The notes: a model not told the origin generated them from the letters alone. Numbered from the stretch's first letter, positions 9,039 to 17,848 are shown. The stretch: 36,200 bases of DNA from Pseudomonadota bacterium (GCA_017464085.1 JAFUEE010000052.1:1-36200), one strand, 5' to 3'. Program-made: numbers and translations.

Positions 9039-9596
9039 ATGGCGGAAACATTCGATAAGAAGCATTTGTTCGAATGGCTTAAAGATAGTGCCTACAAGGC
9101 ACATTGCACATTGGAGAAAGGCGCGCAGAAGACAGCGGAGTTCACGCAGGCTGTGAATGCCAGGATTGAGGCCAATCCGCGCGCGAAAGCGGTGCGCGAT
9201 CGCCTGAATGTGATCGTGACGGAACAGTCGCAGCGCGTGCAGGATGTGCGCATACGCGGGACGCGCATCGGCGATCTTCCCAATATGGCGCAGAAAGCGG
9301 CGGAACGTCAGTTTTTGAAGATTCTGATGAAGCTTCGAGAGGCAGATCCAGATATGAATTGGAGCGAGTTTATGCCCAATCCGGAGGAGATGCCGATTTT
9401 TGAAGCGTTCGAGGTGCTGGGACTTCCGTATGGCGCGCCATTTGAAGAGGTCAAGCGCGTCTATCGCAGGCTGATGCGTGAAAATCACCCCGACAAGCAC
9501 GCCGGCTCTCCCGAGGATGAGAAAAAAGCGACGCTCAAGACGCAGGCGCTGACGGCAGCATACGAGCTGATACGCGACCACTATGGCAAGAAATAA
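9039..9596 (+). CDS. J-domain (DnaJ-like) protein
   Basis: 185 aa, with AGGAG about 9 nt before the ATG. The J domain lies at the C-terminus (about residues 123-183): helix II runs into the HPD signature at 150-152 (ENHPDKH), followed by helix III and TAAYELIRDHY. The N-terminal ~110 residues are charged and helical, with no Gly/Phe linker or zinc-finger domain, so this is a class III J protein rather than DnaJ itself. Such proteins stimulate the ATPase of an Hsp70 partner and direct it to a client. It stands alone between the STAND/TPR gene and the lipid kinase gene, with no dnaK nearby. The C-terminal placement of the J domain resembles DjlA/TerB-type architecture, but no TerB domain or membrane anchor is seen. 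Confidence 0.9.
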   Translation: MAETFDKKHLFEWLKDSAYKAHCTLEKGAQKTAEFTQAVNARIEANPRAKAVRDRLNVIVTEQSQRVQDVRIRGTRIGDLPNMAQKAAERQFLKILMKLREADPDMNWSEFMPNPEEMPIFEAFEVLGLPYGAPFEEVKRVYRRLMRENHPDKHAGSPEDEKKATLKTQALTAAYELIRDHYGKK

Positions 9597-10002
9597 TTTT
9601 GTTTTCCATGTTTCAGCCAGTCCGGATGTCAGATGTCATGTCTTGGGATGCAGTGCTTTTGGGCGCGTCTCGCATGCCTGAGCGCGCATGCGGGGAGGCT
9701 GCCTGGGCGCGCTTGAAATCTCCGTATTGAAAGCGAGTGTCTTTCGGGCAGGTTGTGTGTGGACAGCCGTATCGCCGCGCCGCAGGCGGCGGGGATAGGC
9801 GGTTTCCCGCGCCGTATGCAATAGGCGCGGGCGTGCCGCGTACGGCCGCAGGCCGCTAGCGGCGCTGAAAAAACATATCCAAGACAAATCCGTGACAGGA
9901 ATGTGATAGTAGGGGGATATGGCATTTTGTGGAAATGAAATGTCTTAGACTTCTGTTATCCCATCTGGCGGATTTTTTGCCCGGAGCGATAAGGATAGAG
10001 TT
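9597..10002. other. Gene-free spacer rich in GC hairpins
   Basis: No convincing coding frame is present on either strand. Positions 9766-9857 hold three members or relatives of the intergenic hairpin family. The last ~100 nt turn AT-richer before the lipid kinase gene, and a promoter may lie there, but no clear box pair is seen. Confidence 0.6.
9766..9857. repeat. Intergenic hairpin-family cluster
   Basis: The clearest copy is 9806-9831: an outer stem CCCGCGCC/GGCGCGGG, a bulged G at 9814, TAT (9815-9817), loop GCA, and ATA (9821-9823). A longer, less perfect copy lies at 9766-9800 (GCC, bulged G, TAT ... ATA, GGC). A divergent relative (GTACGGCC GCA GGCCGCTAGC) is near 9839-9857. These share the layout described in the findings. 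Confidence 0.65.
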
Positions 10003-11007
10003 ATGCCTGGAATTGGTGTGATCAGTAATAGGAATGCGCGTTTGAACAGACTTCATCCCGAGCTGAAGGATCAGCTGGCGTATGTGATCGGCAGCAACGG
10101 GGAGGTGACGTCGACGGGGACGATTCCGGATGTCTACAAGGCGGCTGAGACGTTTCGGAAGATCGGGATCGATATTATCGCGATCAGCGGGGGCGATGGC
10201 ACGGCGCATCGCTCGCTTGAGGTGCTGCTCGACGTGTACGGGACGCATAAGCTGCCGCCGATTTTGCTGCTTCCGACGGGCACGCAGAACATGGTGCCGC
10301 GCTCGTTCGGGATTGACGGATCCGGCCTTGCCAATCTGATGCTTGCGGTCGTGCGGTACCGCCATAATGTGCCGATGCAGTGCATCCGCCGCAATTTGCT
10401 GCGCGTGAACGGCCATCTGTCGTTTATGTACGGGATTGGCGTGGCGGCGCGTTTTATGAAGGGATATTATGAGATCGGTGATACGACGCCGAAGGGTGCG
10501 GCGACGCTTCTTTCGCGCCTCGTGCTGAGCGCTGCGACGGGGACGGAGCTTTGCCGTGAGATGCTCAAGGTCGTGCCGTCGCGCCTTGAGCTGGATGGCG
10601 AAGTTGCGGATCAGGCGCGCATTCACACGCTGTTCTGCTCATTTGTGGAGCGTCTTCCGCTTCATTTCGTGCTGTTTCCGGATGCGGGGCGTGAGGAGGG
10701 GCGTTTTGAGGTGGCGTATTCGGATGTGCCGCCGCTGAAGATCGCGCAGCAGTTTCCCGAGGTGCTCTCGGGGTCGCGCCGCGATCTGCCTGGTATCAAG
10801 CGCCAGCTTGCGAGGCGCATGGTGATCGACCTCGGGGAGCCCGAAGCATATACGCTTGACGGGGAGCTTTATCCTGAGACGGACCATTTTGAGATCGAGG
10901 CCGGGCCGGAGCTTGAGTTTGTCGTCCCGTCCCTGCAGTTCAAGGCGGAGGACGAGCATCTTCGCTATGGCCAGGCTGGGCCATGGGGGATGCGTTTCCT
11001 GCTCTGA
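10003..11007 (+). CDS. Diacylglycerol-kinase-like lipid kinase (YegS/BmrU family)
   Basis: 334 aa, AAGGAT before the ATG. It carries the DAGK catalytic signature: GGDGT at residues 63-67 (nucleotide binding), PTGTQN at 91-96 in place of the usual PxGTxN, and DGE at 286-288 in the C-terminal beta-sandwich. Members phosphorylate diacylglycerol, sphingosine or similar lipids with ATP and act at the inner membrane face. The substrate cannot be told from sequence. The length is about 30 aa longer than typical YegS because of extra sequence in the second half. It is the last gene of the rightward block; GC hairpins (11060-11075, GGGGGC/GCCCCC) follow its stop codon. Confidence 0.85.
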   Translation: MPGIGVISNRNARLNRLHPELKDQLAYVIGSNGEVTSTGTIPDVYKAAETFRKIGIDIIAISGGDGTAHRSLEVLLDVYGTHKLPPILLLPTGTQNMVPRSFGIDGSGLANLMLAVVRYRHNVPMQCIRRNLLRVNGHLSFMYGIGVAARFMKGYYEIGDTTPKGAATLLSRLVLSAATGTELCREMLKVVPSRLELDGEVADQARIHTLFCSFVERLPLHFVLFPDAGREEGRFEVAYSDVPPLKIAQQFPEVLSGSRRDLPGIKRQLARRMVIDLGEPEAYTLDGELYPETDHFEIEAGPELEFVVPSLQFKAEDEHLRYGQAGPWGMRFLL

Positions 11008-11360
11008 TCAGGGGCGGTCCGATTTGACCGTATTTTCTGCAGATTGTAAATTTTGGGGAGGGGGCGGTGGCCCCCTTCGGCGCTATTGGCGCATGTTCTG
11101 GCGGTGCGTTCGCGTCTTTTGAGCGTCAAGCGCGGGTATGTGATGGTCATGCGGGTGGATGCGCCAATACGCGCCTGCCCCCGCAGCGGGGCTGTGCCCC
11201 GCAACGCCCCCCCCCGTCGGACCGGATGTGAGTGTGTGGGATACATGTATTATCGTTCTGCAAACTGTTATGCGGTTTGACAAAATGGCATGATTTGCTA
11301 TGAAAGGTTCCACATATCGTGTCACGCGTGTGACTTTGTTTCCAACAGGAGTATTGGACC
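11008..11360. other. GC-rich spacer with hairpins and a C9 run
   Basis: No gene is seen. It contains a hairpin at 11060-11075 (GGGGGC/GCCCCC), a perfect 7-bp hairpin at 11186-11202 (GCGGGGC TGT GCCCCGC), and a run of nine C at 11207-11215. It then turns AT-rich with a promoter just before the lipoprotein gene. Confidence 0.6.
11277..11304 (+). promoter_or_regulatory. Promoter for the modular lipoprotein gene
   Basis: TTGACA (11277-11282), a 16-nt spacer and TATGAA (11299-11304), about 57 nt before the ATG. The -35 is perfect and the -10 matches at four of six positions. The C9 tract lies about 60 nt upstream of the -35 box. Confidence 0.45.
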
Positions 11361-14300
11361 ATGCTTAAGAGAACAGTTCCGATTTGTGCATTTTTTGCGA
11401 TGGCATCAATGATGCTGTCGTGCGGTGATGAGCCCTCGACCAGCCATGTCAGTGGCTCTAAATGCGGCGACGCCGAATGTACTGCTGAGCAGACGTGCGT
11501 GTCTGACAGATGCGTGGAGAACAGCCGTATCTGCGGAGAGTCCGTATGTGAGATCGGTCAGACGTGCCAGGGTGGGGAATGCAAGGATGAGGCGCCGGTG
11601 CCCGGCGACCCTTGTGCCGACAAGGCTTGCGAAGGCGGGCAGGTATGTGTGGCAGGAGAGTGCGTGGACGAGGATCCTTGCGCGAAAATCAACTGCGACA
11701 CGGGCAAGGCGTGTCTCGTCATCAACGGTGCGGCCGGCTGCCATGATGAAGGCTGTATCGAGGGGGACGGCCTGAAGTCCTGCGATGCCGGCCAGACGTG
11801 CAGCAAGGGGGAGTGCGTGGATGACGGCTGCAAGGACAAGACATGCAGCGATGGGGAGAGCTGTGTCGCCGGCCTGTGCATTGAAACGTCATGCATCGGA
11901 AAGCAGTGCGGCGAAGGGATGACTTGCAAAGCGGGCGAATGCGTGGAGAATGCATGTCTTGAGATGTCTTGCGAGAGCGGAACGGTCTGCCGTGGCGGCG
12001 ATTGCATCGCCGAAGCCTGTGTCGACAAAGTCTGCGGGCAGGACAAGGTTTGCCAGCAGGATGGGTCATGCAAGTTTGATTCGGATCCTGCGCTCATCGT
12101 ATCGATTGTCAATGACAAGAAGAATACGAATGAAAATGGCGGATCTGTTGCGATTCAGATCGCGCTCAATCATCAGCCGGCATCTGCCGTGACGGTCAGC
12201 GCGGCAATCTCGAATGATAAAGAGGCGCAGGTGATGTGCCACAGCGAGCGCTGCGATATCACGTTTACGCCGGAAAACTGGAATACGCCGCAGATTCTCA
12301 ACATCGAGGGTATTCCCGATGGCAAGATGGACGGCAACCAGAATTTTGACGTCACGCTGGCTTCCGTTTCGGAGGACAGTGAGTTCAACGGCCTGACGCA
12401 GTCATTGACTGGGTTTGTGAACGAGGATGTCGACAAGGTGTCCGTGATCCTGGATTATGATGGGGACATCATGACCTCGGAAGCCGGCCTTGCCGCAGAG
12501 ATCAAGGTCAGCCTGTCGTCCAAGCCCGACAACGATGTGATATTTACCGTCAAGTCGAGCGATGAGAGCGAAGGCAAAGTCTTTGCGGATTCCGAAGGCA
12601 AGACGCCGCTGAACACGATCACGATTTCGCCTGAAAACTGGGATCAGCCGCAGAGCATCTGGGTGATCGGTCAGGATGATGATGCGACGGACGGCGCTGT
12701 CGAATACGAGATTCAGTTCAGCAAGACGGTATCGGATGACGAGGGCTTCAGCGGTCTTTCAATTCCTTCGGTCAAGCTGACGAATGGCGACAACGATAAA
12801 GCCGGAGCCACGCTGACCGCGACTTCGATTGAAACAGACGAGAATGGCGGTTCGTCGCTTGTCGGGTTCATACTGAATGCGCAGCCGACCAAAGATGTCG
12901 TGGTGACTGCAAAGTCGAACAAGCCGACCGAAGCTGTTGCCGAAGTCGATACCCTGACGTTTACGCCGGAGAACTGGAACGTCAAGCAGTCGTTCAAGAT
13001 TGTCGGTGTCCACGATTATGTGATCGATGGGGATCAGGATTTCCGCATCTCGTTCAATTTCAAGTCGGAGGATACGCAATATAACATTGAGGCGATCAGT
13101 CTTTTGGGCGTGAACCACGACACGGACACGGCAGATTTCGTCATTACGGCGGACGAGCTGACCGTGAGCGAGAGCGGCTCTCAGACGGATGTTCTGCTTT
13201 CGCTGACTTCTAAGCCGAGTGCGGATGTGACGGTCAAGGTCACGGTGAGTGATGAAACGGAAATCGCGCTCGAAACGGATACGTTTGTGTTCACGTCGGA
13301 GAACTGGGACAAGCCGCAGATGATCAAGGTTCAGGGCGTGGATGATCACATCATCGATGGCAGCATCGTGTCGACGATCGGGCTTTCGGCGACCTCTGAG
13401 GACACGCACTTTGAGGGGGTCAAGCTGGAAAAGGCGATCGAGATCACGACGGAAGATGATGACAAGGCGGAGATTCTCATCGAGGGCGAAGGCGCGTCCT
13501 TGAATGAAAATACCGGGGATACGGCGACATATACGATCAGTTTGGCGGCTCAGCCGACCAAGAATGTCGTGGTGACGCTGAAGACGACGGACGCCAGCGA
13601 GCTCGCGCTTGAAAGCGCTGGCACGGTGACGTTTACGCCTGAAAACTGGAACACTCCGGTGGAAGTCAAGGTCAAGAGTGTTGACGATTTGCTGACGGAT
13701 GGCAACCAGAAAGCCAACATTTCGATGGTGGCTGCCTCGGATGATGAGAATTTTAACGGTATTTCAGCGATGTCACCCGATTATGTCATCGTGGACAACG
13801 AGCAAGCGAGTGTTGTCGTTCTGGCGGAGAACACGACGATACGTCCGGGAGAGAACAACGCGACGGTGAAAGTTTCCCTTGCGACACAGCCGACTGCTAA
13901 TGTCACGGTCACGTTTGTGTCTTCTGATCCCTCGACGGCGAATATCACTCAGACGCTGACGTTCACGCCGTCCAACTGGAATCAGCCGCAGGTCGTGACT
14001 GTGGACAATGACGGTTGCAAGACGGCTCAGGTCGATGTGACGATTTCGCTCAAATCTTCGAGTACTTGCGCTTCTTACAATGATCTGAAGATTGATGATG
14101 TCAAGCTGACGGTCATTGCGTTTGAGAAGCAGGACTTCAAGTTCTCCGGCAAGCACGAAAGCGTCAAGCTTTATCCGGGCAAATACAAGCTTCAGGTGTG
14201 GGGCGCTTCAGGCGGTGACGGTGTCGGCTATCGCCAGGATTATTCGTCGCATGCTGGGCTTGGCGGTTATTCGGAAGGTATTTTGACGCTTACGCAGGCG

Positions 14301-14963
14301 ACTGAGCTGTTTGTCGTTGTCGGCGGCGTCGGCGGCAAAGGCGAAGAGAACGGTGGCAAGTCTCTCGGCGTTGGTGCTGGTTATAACGGCGGCGGCTATG
14401 GTTCTGACTGTACGCACAAGTGTGGATCAAGCTGGGGCGGCGGCGGCGGCACCGATATCCGAATCGGTTCGGACAGCCTCTATACGCGTGTGATTGTCGC
14501 CGGTGGCGGTGGCGGTCCGGACAATGCTGGCGGAGCAGGCACAGGCGGCGCGGACGATGGCTCTGGCGGTTATGGCGGCGGTGCGAACGGCGGGCGTCCG
14601 ACGGCAGATGGCGTGATTGTCACGTCCAAGAATGTCGCGACCCAGACGAGCGGTTACAAGTTCGGCCAAGGGGAGAGCTTTACTGGTAATGGCGATGTCG
14701 GCGCGGGTGGCGGCGGCTGGTTCGGCGGGTTCTATGGCATTCACGCGCAGTCGGGCGGTTTCGGCGGCTCAGGCTTTGTGTGGGCTGGCAATCCCGATGT
14801 TTCGGATGCGACGATCGGCGGTTCGTGGCTGCTCGGCGAAGAGTATAAGCTTTCGGAAGCGAAGACGGTTGCGGGCAATGCGTTGTTTGAATCAACAACG
14901 GGTGCGACAGAGACTGGTCATGCCGGCAATGGTTATGCGAGAATCACGCTGATAAAAGAATAG
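11361..14963 (+). CDS. Modular surface lipoprotein: Cys-rich, Calx-beta-like repeats, glycine-rich domain
   Basis: 1200 aa with a lipoprotein signal peptide; the lipobox MLSC places the lipidated Cys at residue 21. Residues ~35-238 carry about ten short Cys modules (pattern C.GxxCxxGxCxxxxC), similar to EGF-like or myxobacterial Cys repeats. From ~241 to ~920 there are six beta-sandwich repeats of 105-120 aa resembling Calx-beta domains. Each contains an F-T-P-E-N-W-N-x-P-Q-type motif, near residues 302, 423, 533, 642, 757 and 868. From ~924 to the end is a glycine-rich domain (GGGGGTDIR, GGGGGP, GGGGWFGG, GNGYARITLI) resembling the glycine-rich domain of ALK/LTK-type proteins. It probably acts as a surface adhesin or scaffold. 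It has its own promoter and ends at a strong terminator, so it is likely monocistronic. Confidence 0.85.
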   Translation: MLKRTVPICAFFAMASMMLSCGDEPSTSHVSGSKCGDAECTAEQTCVSDRCVENSRICGESVCEIGQTCQGGECKDEAPVPGDPCADKACEGGQVCVAGECVDEDPCAKINCDTGKACLVINGAAGCHDEGCIEGDGLKSCDAGQTCSKGECVDDGCKDKTCSDGESCVAGLCIETSCIGKQCGEGMTCKAGECVENACLEMSCESGTVCRGGDCIAEACVDKVCGQDKVCQQDGSCKFDSDPALIVSIVNDKKNTNENGGSVAIQIALNHQPASAVTVSAAISNDKEAQVMCHSERCDITFTPENWNTPQILNIEGIPDGKMDGNQNFDVTLASVSEDSEFNGLTQSLTGFVNEDVDKVSVILDYDGDIMTSEAGLAAEIKVSLSSKPDNDVIFTVKSSDESEGKVFADSEGKTPLNTITISPENWDQPQSIWVIGQDDDATDGAVEYEIQFSKTVSDDEGFSGLSIPSVKLTNGDNDKAGATLTATSIETDENGGSSLVGFILNAQPTKDVVVTAKSNKPTEAVAEVDTLTFTPENWNVKQSFKIVGVHDYVIDGDQDFRISFNFKSEDTQYNIEAISLLGVNHDTDTADFVITADELTVSESGSQTDVLLSLTSKPSADVTVKVTVSDETEIALETDTFVFTSENWDKPQMIKVQGVDDHIIDGSIVSTIGLSATSEDTHFEGVKLEKAIEITTEDDDKAEILIEGEGASLNENTGDTATYTISLAAQPTKNVVVTLKTTDASELALESAGTVTFTPENWNTPVEVKVKSVDDLLTDGNQKANISMVAASDDENFNGISAMSPDYVIVDNEQASVVVLAENTTIRPGENNATVKVSLATQPTANVTVTFVSSDPSTANITQTLTFTPSNWNQPQVVTVDNDGCKTAQVDVTISLKSSSTCASYNDLKIDDVKLTVIAFEKQDFKFSGKHESVKLYPGKYKLQVWGASGGDGVGYRQDYSSHAGLGGYSEGILTLTQATELFVVVGGVGGKGEENGGKSLGVGAGYNGGGYGSDCTHKCGSSWGGGGGTDIRIGSDSLYTRVIVAGGGGGPDNAGGAGTGGADDGSGGYGGGANGGRPTADGVIVTSKNVATQTSGYKFGQGESFTGNGDVGAGGGGWFGGFYGIHAQSGGFGGSGFVWAGNPDVSDATIGGSWLLGEEYKLSEAKTVAGNALFESTTGATETGHAGNGYARITLIKE

Positions 14964-14989
14964 AACAGGGCAGTCATCAGCGGGTAAGA

Positions 14990-15017
14990 AAAGCCGCGCG
15001 AAAGCGCGGCTTTTTTA
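14990..15017 (+). terminator. Strong rho-independent terminator
   Basis: AAAAGCCGCGC, loop GAAA, GCGCGGCTTTTTT: an 11-bp perfect stem with a GAAA tetraloop and a T run, 26 nt after the lipoprotein stop. On the other strand the hairpin is followed by TTTTC, so it may also stop the convergent gene. Confidence 0.9.
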
Positions 15018-15072
15018 TTTTGTGTGATGTTGGCTCGGATGCACTGCTCTGGGGCCTTGGCTGAACGGGATG

Positions 15073-16428
15073 TCAGAAGGCGCTGAGTGCGCTGGTGTCA
15101 AAGACTTCCTGGTCTTCGAGGATGCGGACTTTTTCTTCGGGGTAGATGTCTGTCAGGATTTCTGGGTGTTCAGTATGAATGGGGATGACGATGTCTGGTG
15201 TGGTGATGTCCAGCAGTTTCCGGATGCACTCAGGCGTCGCGTGACCGCTGACATGGAGCTGTGACCAGTTTTCAGCGAGGTCGATGAACGCTTGTAGTTT
15301 TTTGGCCTGTTTTTCAGTCACGCATGTCCGGTATCCGTCCCACATGGAATAGAGCAGGATGCTTCCGGAGCGTTCAAAGCTCGCGATGAGATCTGCAAAG
15401 AAGTGGTTGTTTCGCACGAACATCACAAAGCCATTTTGCGCGAACTTGGCTCTGAGTTCGGCATCTGCGGCGATGTCTTCGACGGGATAGGGGGAGACTG
15501 GCAGTGTCCAGCAGGAAGCCGGATCATCTGCATAGTGATCCGTGATGAGTTTGAGAAGATTGAGCTGATGCTTGTCGCATGCGATGAGTTTGCCGCTTTG
15601 CACTGCGGCGCGGTAGTGTGAAAAGATGCGCTCAATATTTGTGGCAGGCGCGAGCACATAATTGAAGCGATAGTTTTGGAATACGTCTAGGGCGATGTGC
15701 TCGAGTTCCATTTCGGAAGAGGGGTAAGGGAGCTTGATGGTCTGTGCGTAAGGGGATGCAGGGAGCGGGGCATCCGGGGGGATTTCGGATCTGAGAGAGG
15801 TCGCTTCCGTGATGACGATATCGACGTGCCCGACGCGTTCTTGAAGGGTTTTCATGGACTGCATGCCTGTATGTCCATGTGCTCTGAAGTCGCCGGTGTG
15901 CAGTATGCGCAAGCCGTCTGCTTGAATGAGGAACATGCAGCTGTCCCAGGCGGAGTGATCGGAGTGAATGGGAAGGAGGGAGATATTCCCTATTTTGAGT
16001 TCGGTGTGATCTGTGGTGGAGAATGTTTTGGAATTGAGGATGAATTTGTACTGGGCGGATTTATTGTTTTCGGAGATGTGAGCTGAGTCGTTTGGATGCT
16101 TTTGATTGTAAAGTTTGTTCACATTGATGCTTTGCTGGAGTGTGCATAGCAATATTTTTTTTGAAAGTTCGCCCATATAGATGGGGACGTGTTGATCTGC
16201 GAGCTGATGGAGCTGGCCGTTATGGTCGGGGTGTCCATGAGTGAAGAGCACGGCATCAATTTTTCCATGGTTGTCAGTCACGCCTGGGATATCGAGTGGT
16301 TTGGGGATGTAATTGGGATCGCTTTTGAGTTCAGTCCCCATGTCGATGATCAGGCGTGTCGAAGCAGTTGAAATCTCCGTTGCGCATCCGCCGATCTGGT
16401 GTGTGCCGCGATGAATGATGATCTTCAT
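15073..16428 (-). CDS. Metallo-beta-lactamase fold, beta-CASP/RNase J-like hydrolase
   Basis: 451 aa, with an excellent Shine-Dalgarno (GAGGAGG, 5 nt from the ATG). The zinc-binding HxHxDH motif is at 64-69 (HGHPDH), followed by HTGDFR (motif with His and Asp ligands) and the beta-CASP signatures near the end (HVSGHAT; IPIHTEHPE). This resembles the RNase J / beta-CASP group, which cleaves RNA or acts as a 5' exonuclease. It lacks the ~100-aa C-terminal domain of RNase J proper and is shorter than typical RNase J (about 550 aa). No partner gene is next to it; it faces the modular lipoprotein convergently. Whether it acts on RNA or another phosphoester cannot be told from sequence. Confidence 0.85.
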   Translation of the reverse strand: MKIIIHRGTHQIGGCATEISTASTRLIIDMGTELKSDPNYIPKPLDIPGVTDNHGKIDAVLFTHGHPDHNGQLHQLADQHVPIYMGELSKKILLCTLQQSINVNKLYNQKHPNDSAHISENNKSAQYKFILNSKTFSTTDHTELKIGNISLLPIHSDHSAWDSCMFLIQADGLRILHTGDFRAHGHTGMQSMKTLQERVGHVDIVITEATSLRSEIPPDAPLPASPYAQTIKLPYPSSEMELEHIALDVFQNYRFNYVLAPATNIERIFSHYRAAVQSGKLIACDKHQLNLLKLITDHYADDPASCWTLPVSPYPVEDIAADAELRAKFAQNGFVMFVRNNHFFADLIASFERSGSILLYSMWDGYRTCVTEKQAKKLQAFIDLAENWSQLHVSGHATPECIRKLLDITTPDIVIPIHTEHPEILTDIYPEEKVRILEDQEVFDTSALSAF

Positions 16429-17020
16429 TTGTCCTCCTCAGAAAGATGAGATGGGCCGATAAGATTATGAATGATTTCAAATATAATTTTATTTAAAGAT
16501 ATATAAAGTTTGATTTATATATCTCATTAAAGCAAAGACCGCATCCTTAAAAAGTATGCGGTCTTTAATGTAAACCTACTCTAACACAACTCACGAAGTG
16601 AACGCTAACACAAAAAAAGATTTTTTCAGTATGCGGTTGCTGGCTGTTCCGGCATGGCACAGCGCGTCAGGCGGACGCAATATTTCAGACCACGTGGAGC
16701 ATTTGCGGGACTGGAGGATGACGTGGGTTTTCTGTACAATGTCAGTGGTTTGGGACTGGACATGGCATGTGATGCATTTCACGTGAGTCGCCGTGTGACT
16801 TGAGCGCTCGTTTCGAGTGCGAATGCAGTGCGCGGTGTTTTGAGCGTATTGGGCTGTTCGGGCGCGTGCGGGGAGATTTGTGTATGGAGAGCGCATCTGT
16901 GGCAAACAAGCCCTTTATTTCATGATCTCATTTTGGTAAAAGTAGTTGCTTCTCTGTCGGGGGTGTTTTTGTCGTGCCAGAAGGCGACTGATTTTCCCCA
17001 TGTCATGCCTGGAGTTAAGA
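16429..17020. other. AT-rich leader, inverted repeat and gene-free spacer
   Basis: 16440-16530 is strikingly AT-rich and lies upstream of the leftward hydrolase gene, so it is the likely promoter zone; no box pair stands out. A perfect inverted repeat follows at 16534-16566. From 16570 to 17010 no convincing gene is seen on either strand; short frames there lack a start signal and family resemblance. Confidence 0.5.
16534..16566. repeat. Perfect 11-bp inverted repeat
   Basis: AAAGACCGCAT (16534-16544) and ATGCGGTCTTT (16556-16566) around an 11-nt A-rich spacer. It is symmetrical and flanked by TTTAA on one side and TTAAAG on the other, so it could be a bidirectional terminator-like hairpin or a binding site upstream of the hydrolase gene. 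Confidence 0.6.
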
Positions 17021-17746
17021 ATGCGGATCTTTAGTGGGAATTATTTACAGATGGCTATTTGGGCGCTTTTGGCGATGCTGCTGCTTGGTCTGAGCTTTGC
17101 GGATGGCGCAGATAGCGAGTCACTGGCGTATGCCGAGGAGGATCTGTATCAGGCAGGGGATGATAGCCAGCCTGAGGGGTTCTGGCGCAATGGGTTTGCG
17201 TTGTCTGCCGGCGGTGGCTTGTTGATCGCCCCGATCCATGCAGTGTCGTCCGGGTACAGGTATTTCCCGGCATCATCTATAGGCCCGTTGGCCTATGTGG
17301 ATATCGGGTATAACTGGGATTTCTTCACGCTGTCGCTCGAGATATCGCCGCATGCGGGCTGGCTCTATAAGGACGCTGTTGTAACGGACTCGCATCACAC
17401 TTATGTTGCGCTCGAAAAAGGCAGATGGGACGGTTATTTTCTCTCTCTGGCACTGAAGTTTGATTTTGCGATTCGCATGACGGATAGTCTGTTTATGAGC
17501 CTTGGTTTCGGCTTTGACGTAGCTATGGGCATGGCGGTCACCCGCGAAGTGCTGGAGGCTCAGTTCCGTCTGGATGGGAGCATCGGTATTTATCATCTTA
17601 TTTCCGATCACCTGGCGATGGGCTTCAAGCTCATGATCGGCGGGAACATTGGCAGTGGAGAGGCAGAGCGGGATGGGGTGCTGCATGACAGCGATCATTC
17701 CGCAGTTGCCCTTGTGCCGGCATTTTCGCTGATTTATCACCCCTGA
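17021..17746 (+). CDS. Outer-membrane beta-barrel-like secreted protein
   Basis: The frame is open from 16946, but ATG at 17021 has GGAG 6 nt upstream and starts a signal sequence (hydrophobic core WALLAMLLLGLSF, possible cleavage after ADGA), giving 241 aa. The mature part has alternating polar/hydrophobic strands with many aromatic girdle residues (YVDIGYNWDFFTLSLEI, GYFLSLALKFDFAIRM, SLFMSLGFGFDVAMG), as in small 8-10 strand barrels. No family is recognised. A hairpin without a T run follows the stop. The next gene has its own promoter, so co-transcription with ypfJ is not evident. Confidence 0.7.
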   Translation: MRIFSGNYLQMAIWALLAMLLLGLSFADGADSESLAYAEEDLYQAGDDSQPEGFWRNGFALSAGGGLLIAPIHAVSSGYRYFPASSIGPLAYVDIGYNWDFFTLSLEISPHAGWLYKDAVVTDSHHTYVALEKGRWDGYFLSLALKFDFAIRMTDSLFMSLGFGFDVAMGMAVTREVLEAQFRLDGSIGIYHLISDHLAMGFKLMIGGNIGSGEAERDGVLHDSDHSAVALVPAFSLIYHP

Positions 17747-17747
17747 T

Positions 17748-17767
17748 TGCCAGCCGGTGTGCTGGCA
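17748..17767 (+). terminator. Hairpin after the barrel gene
   Basis: TGCCAGC, 6-nt loop, GCTGGCA, starting 2 nt after the stop codon. A T run is missing, so it may be a weak or factor-dependent terminator. Confidence 0.4.
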
Positions 17768-17788
17768 TATCGTCGCACATTGTATGCT

Positions 17789-17816
17789 TTGGCGCTATGA
17801 TTTGGGGGCATATAAT
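17789..17816 (+). promoter_or_regulatory. Promoter for the metallopeptidase gene
   Basis: TTGGCG (17789-17794), a 16-nt spacer and a perfect TATAAT (17811-17816), 32 nt before the ATG at 17849. Confidence 0.5.
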
Positions 17817-17848
17817 TTATTTACACAAAGTATAGGAGTGTTTTTGCC

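Noticed and set aside
8664..9581. Minus-strand frame of 305 codons
   Set aside because: It spans the end of the TPR gene and the J-domain gene on the other strand and has shadow-type composition.
9856..10626. Minus-strand frame of 256 codons
   Set aside because: It is opposite the lipid kinase gene, whose motifs are unambiguous.
16591..16905. Possible small genes in the spacer after the hydrolase gene, both strands
   Set aside because: No start signal, low-complexity content and no recognisable domain.
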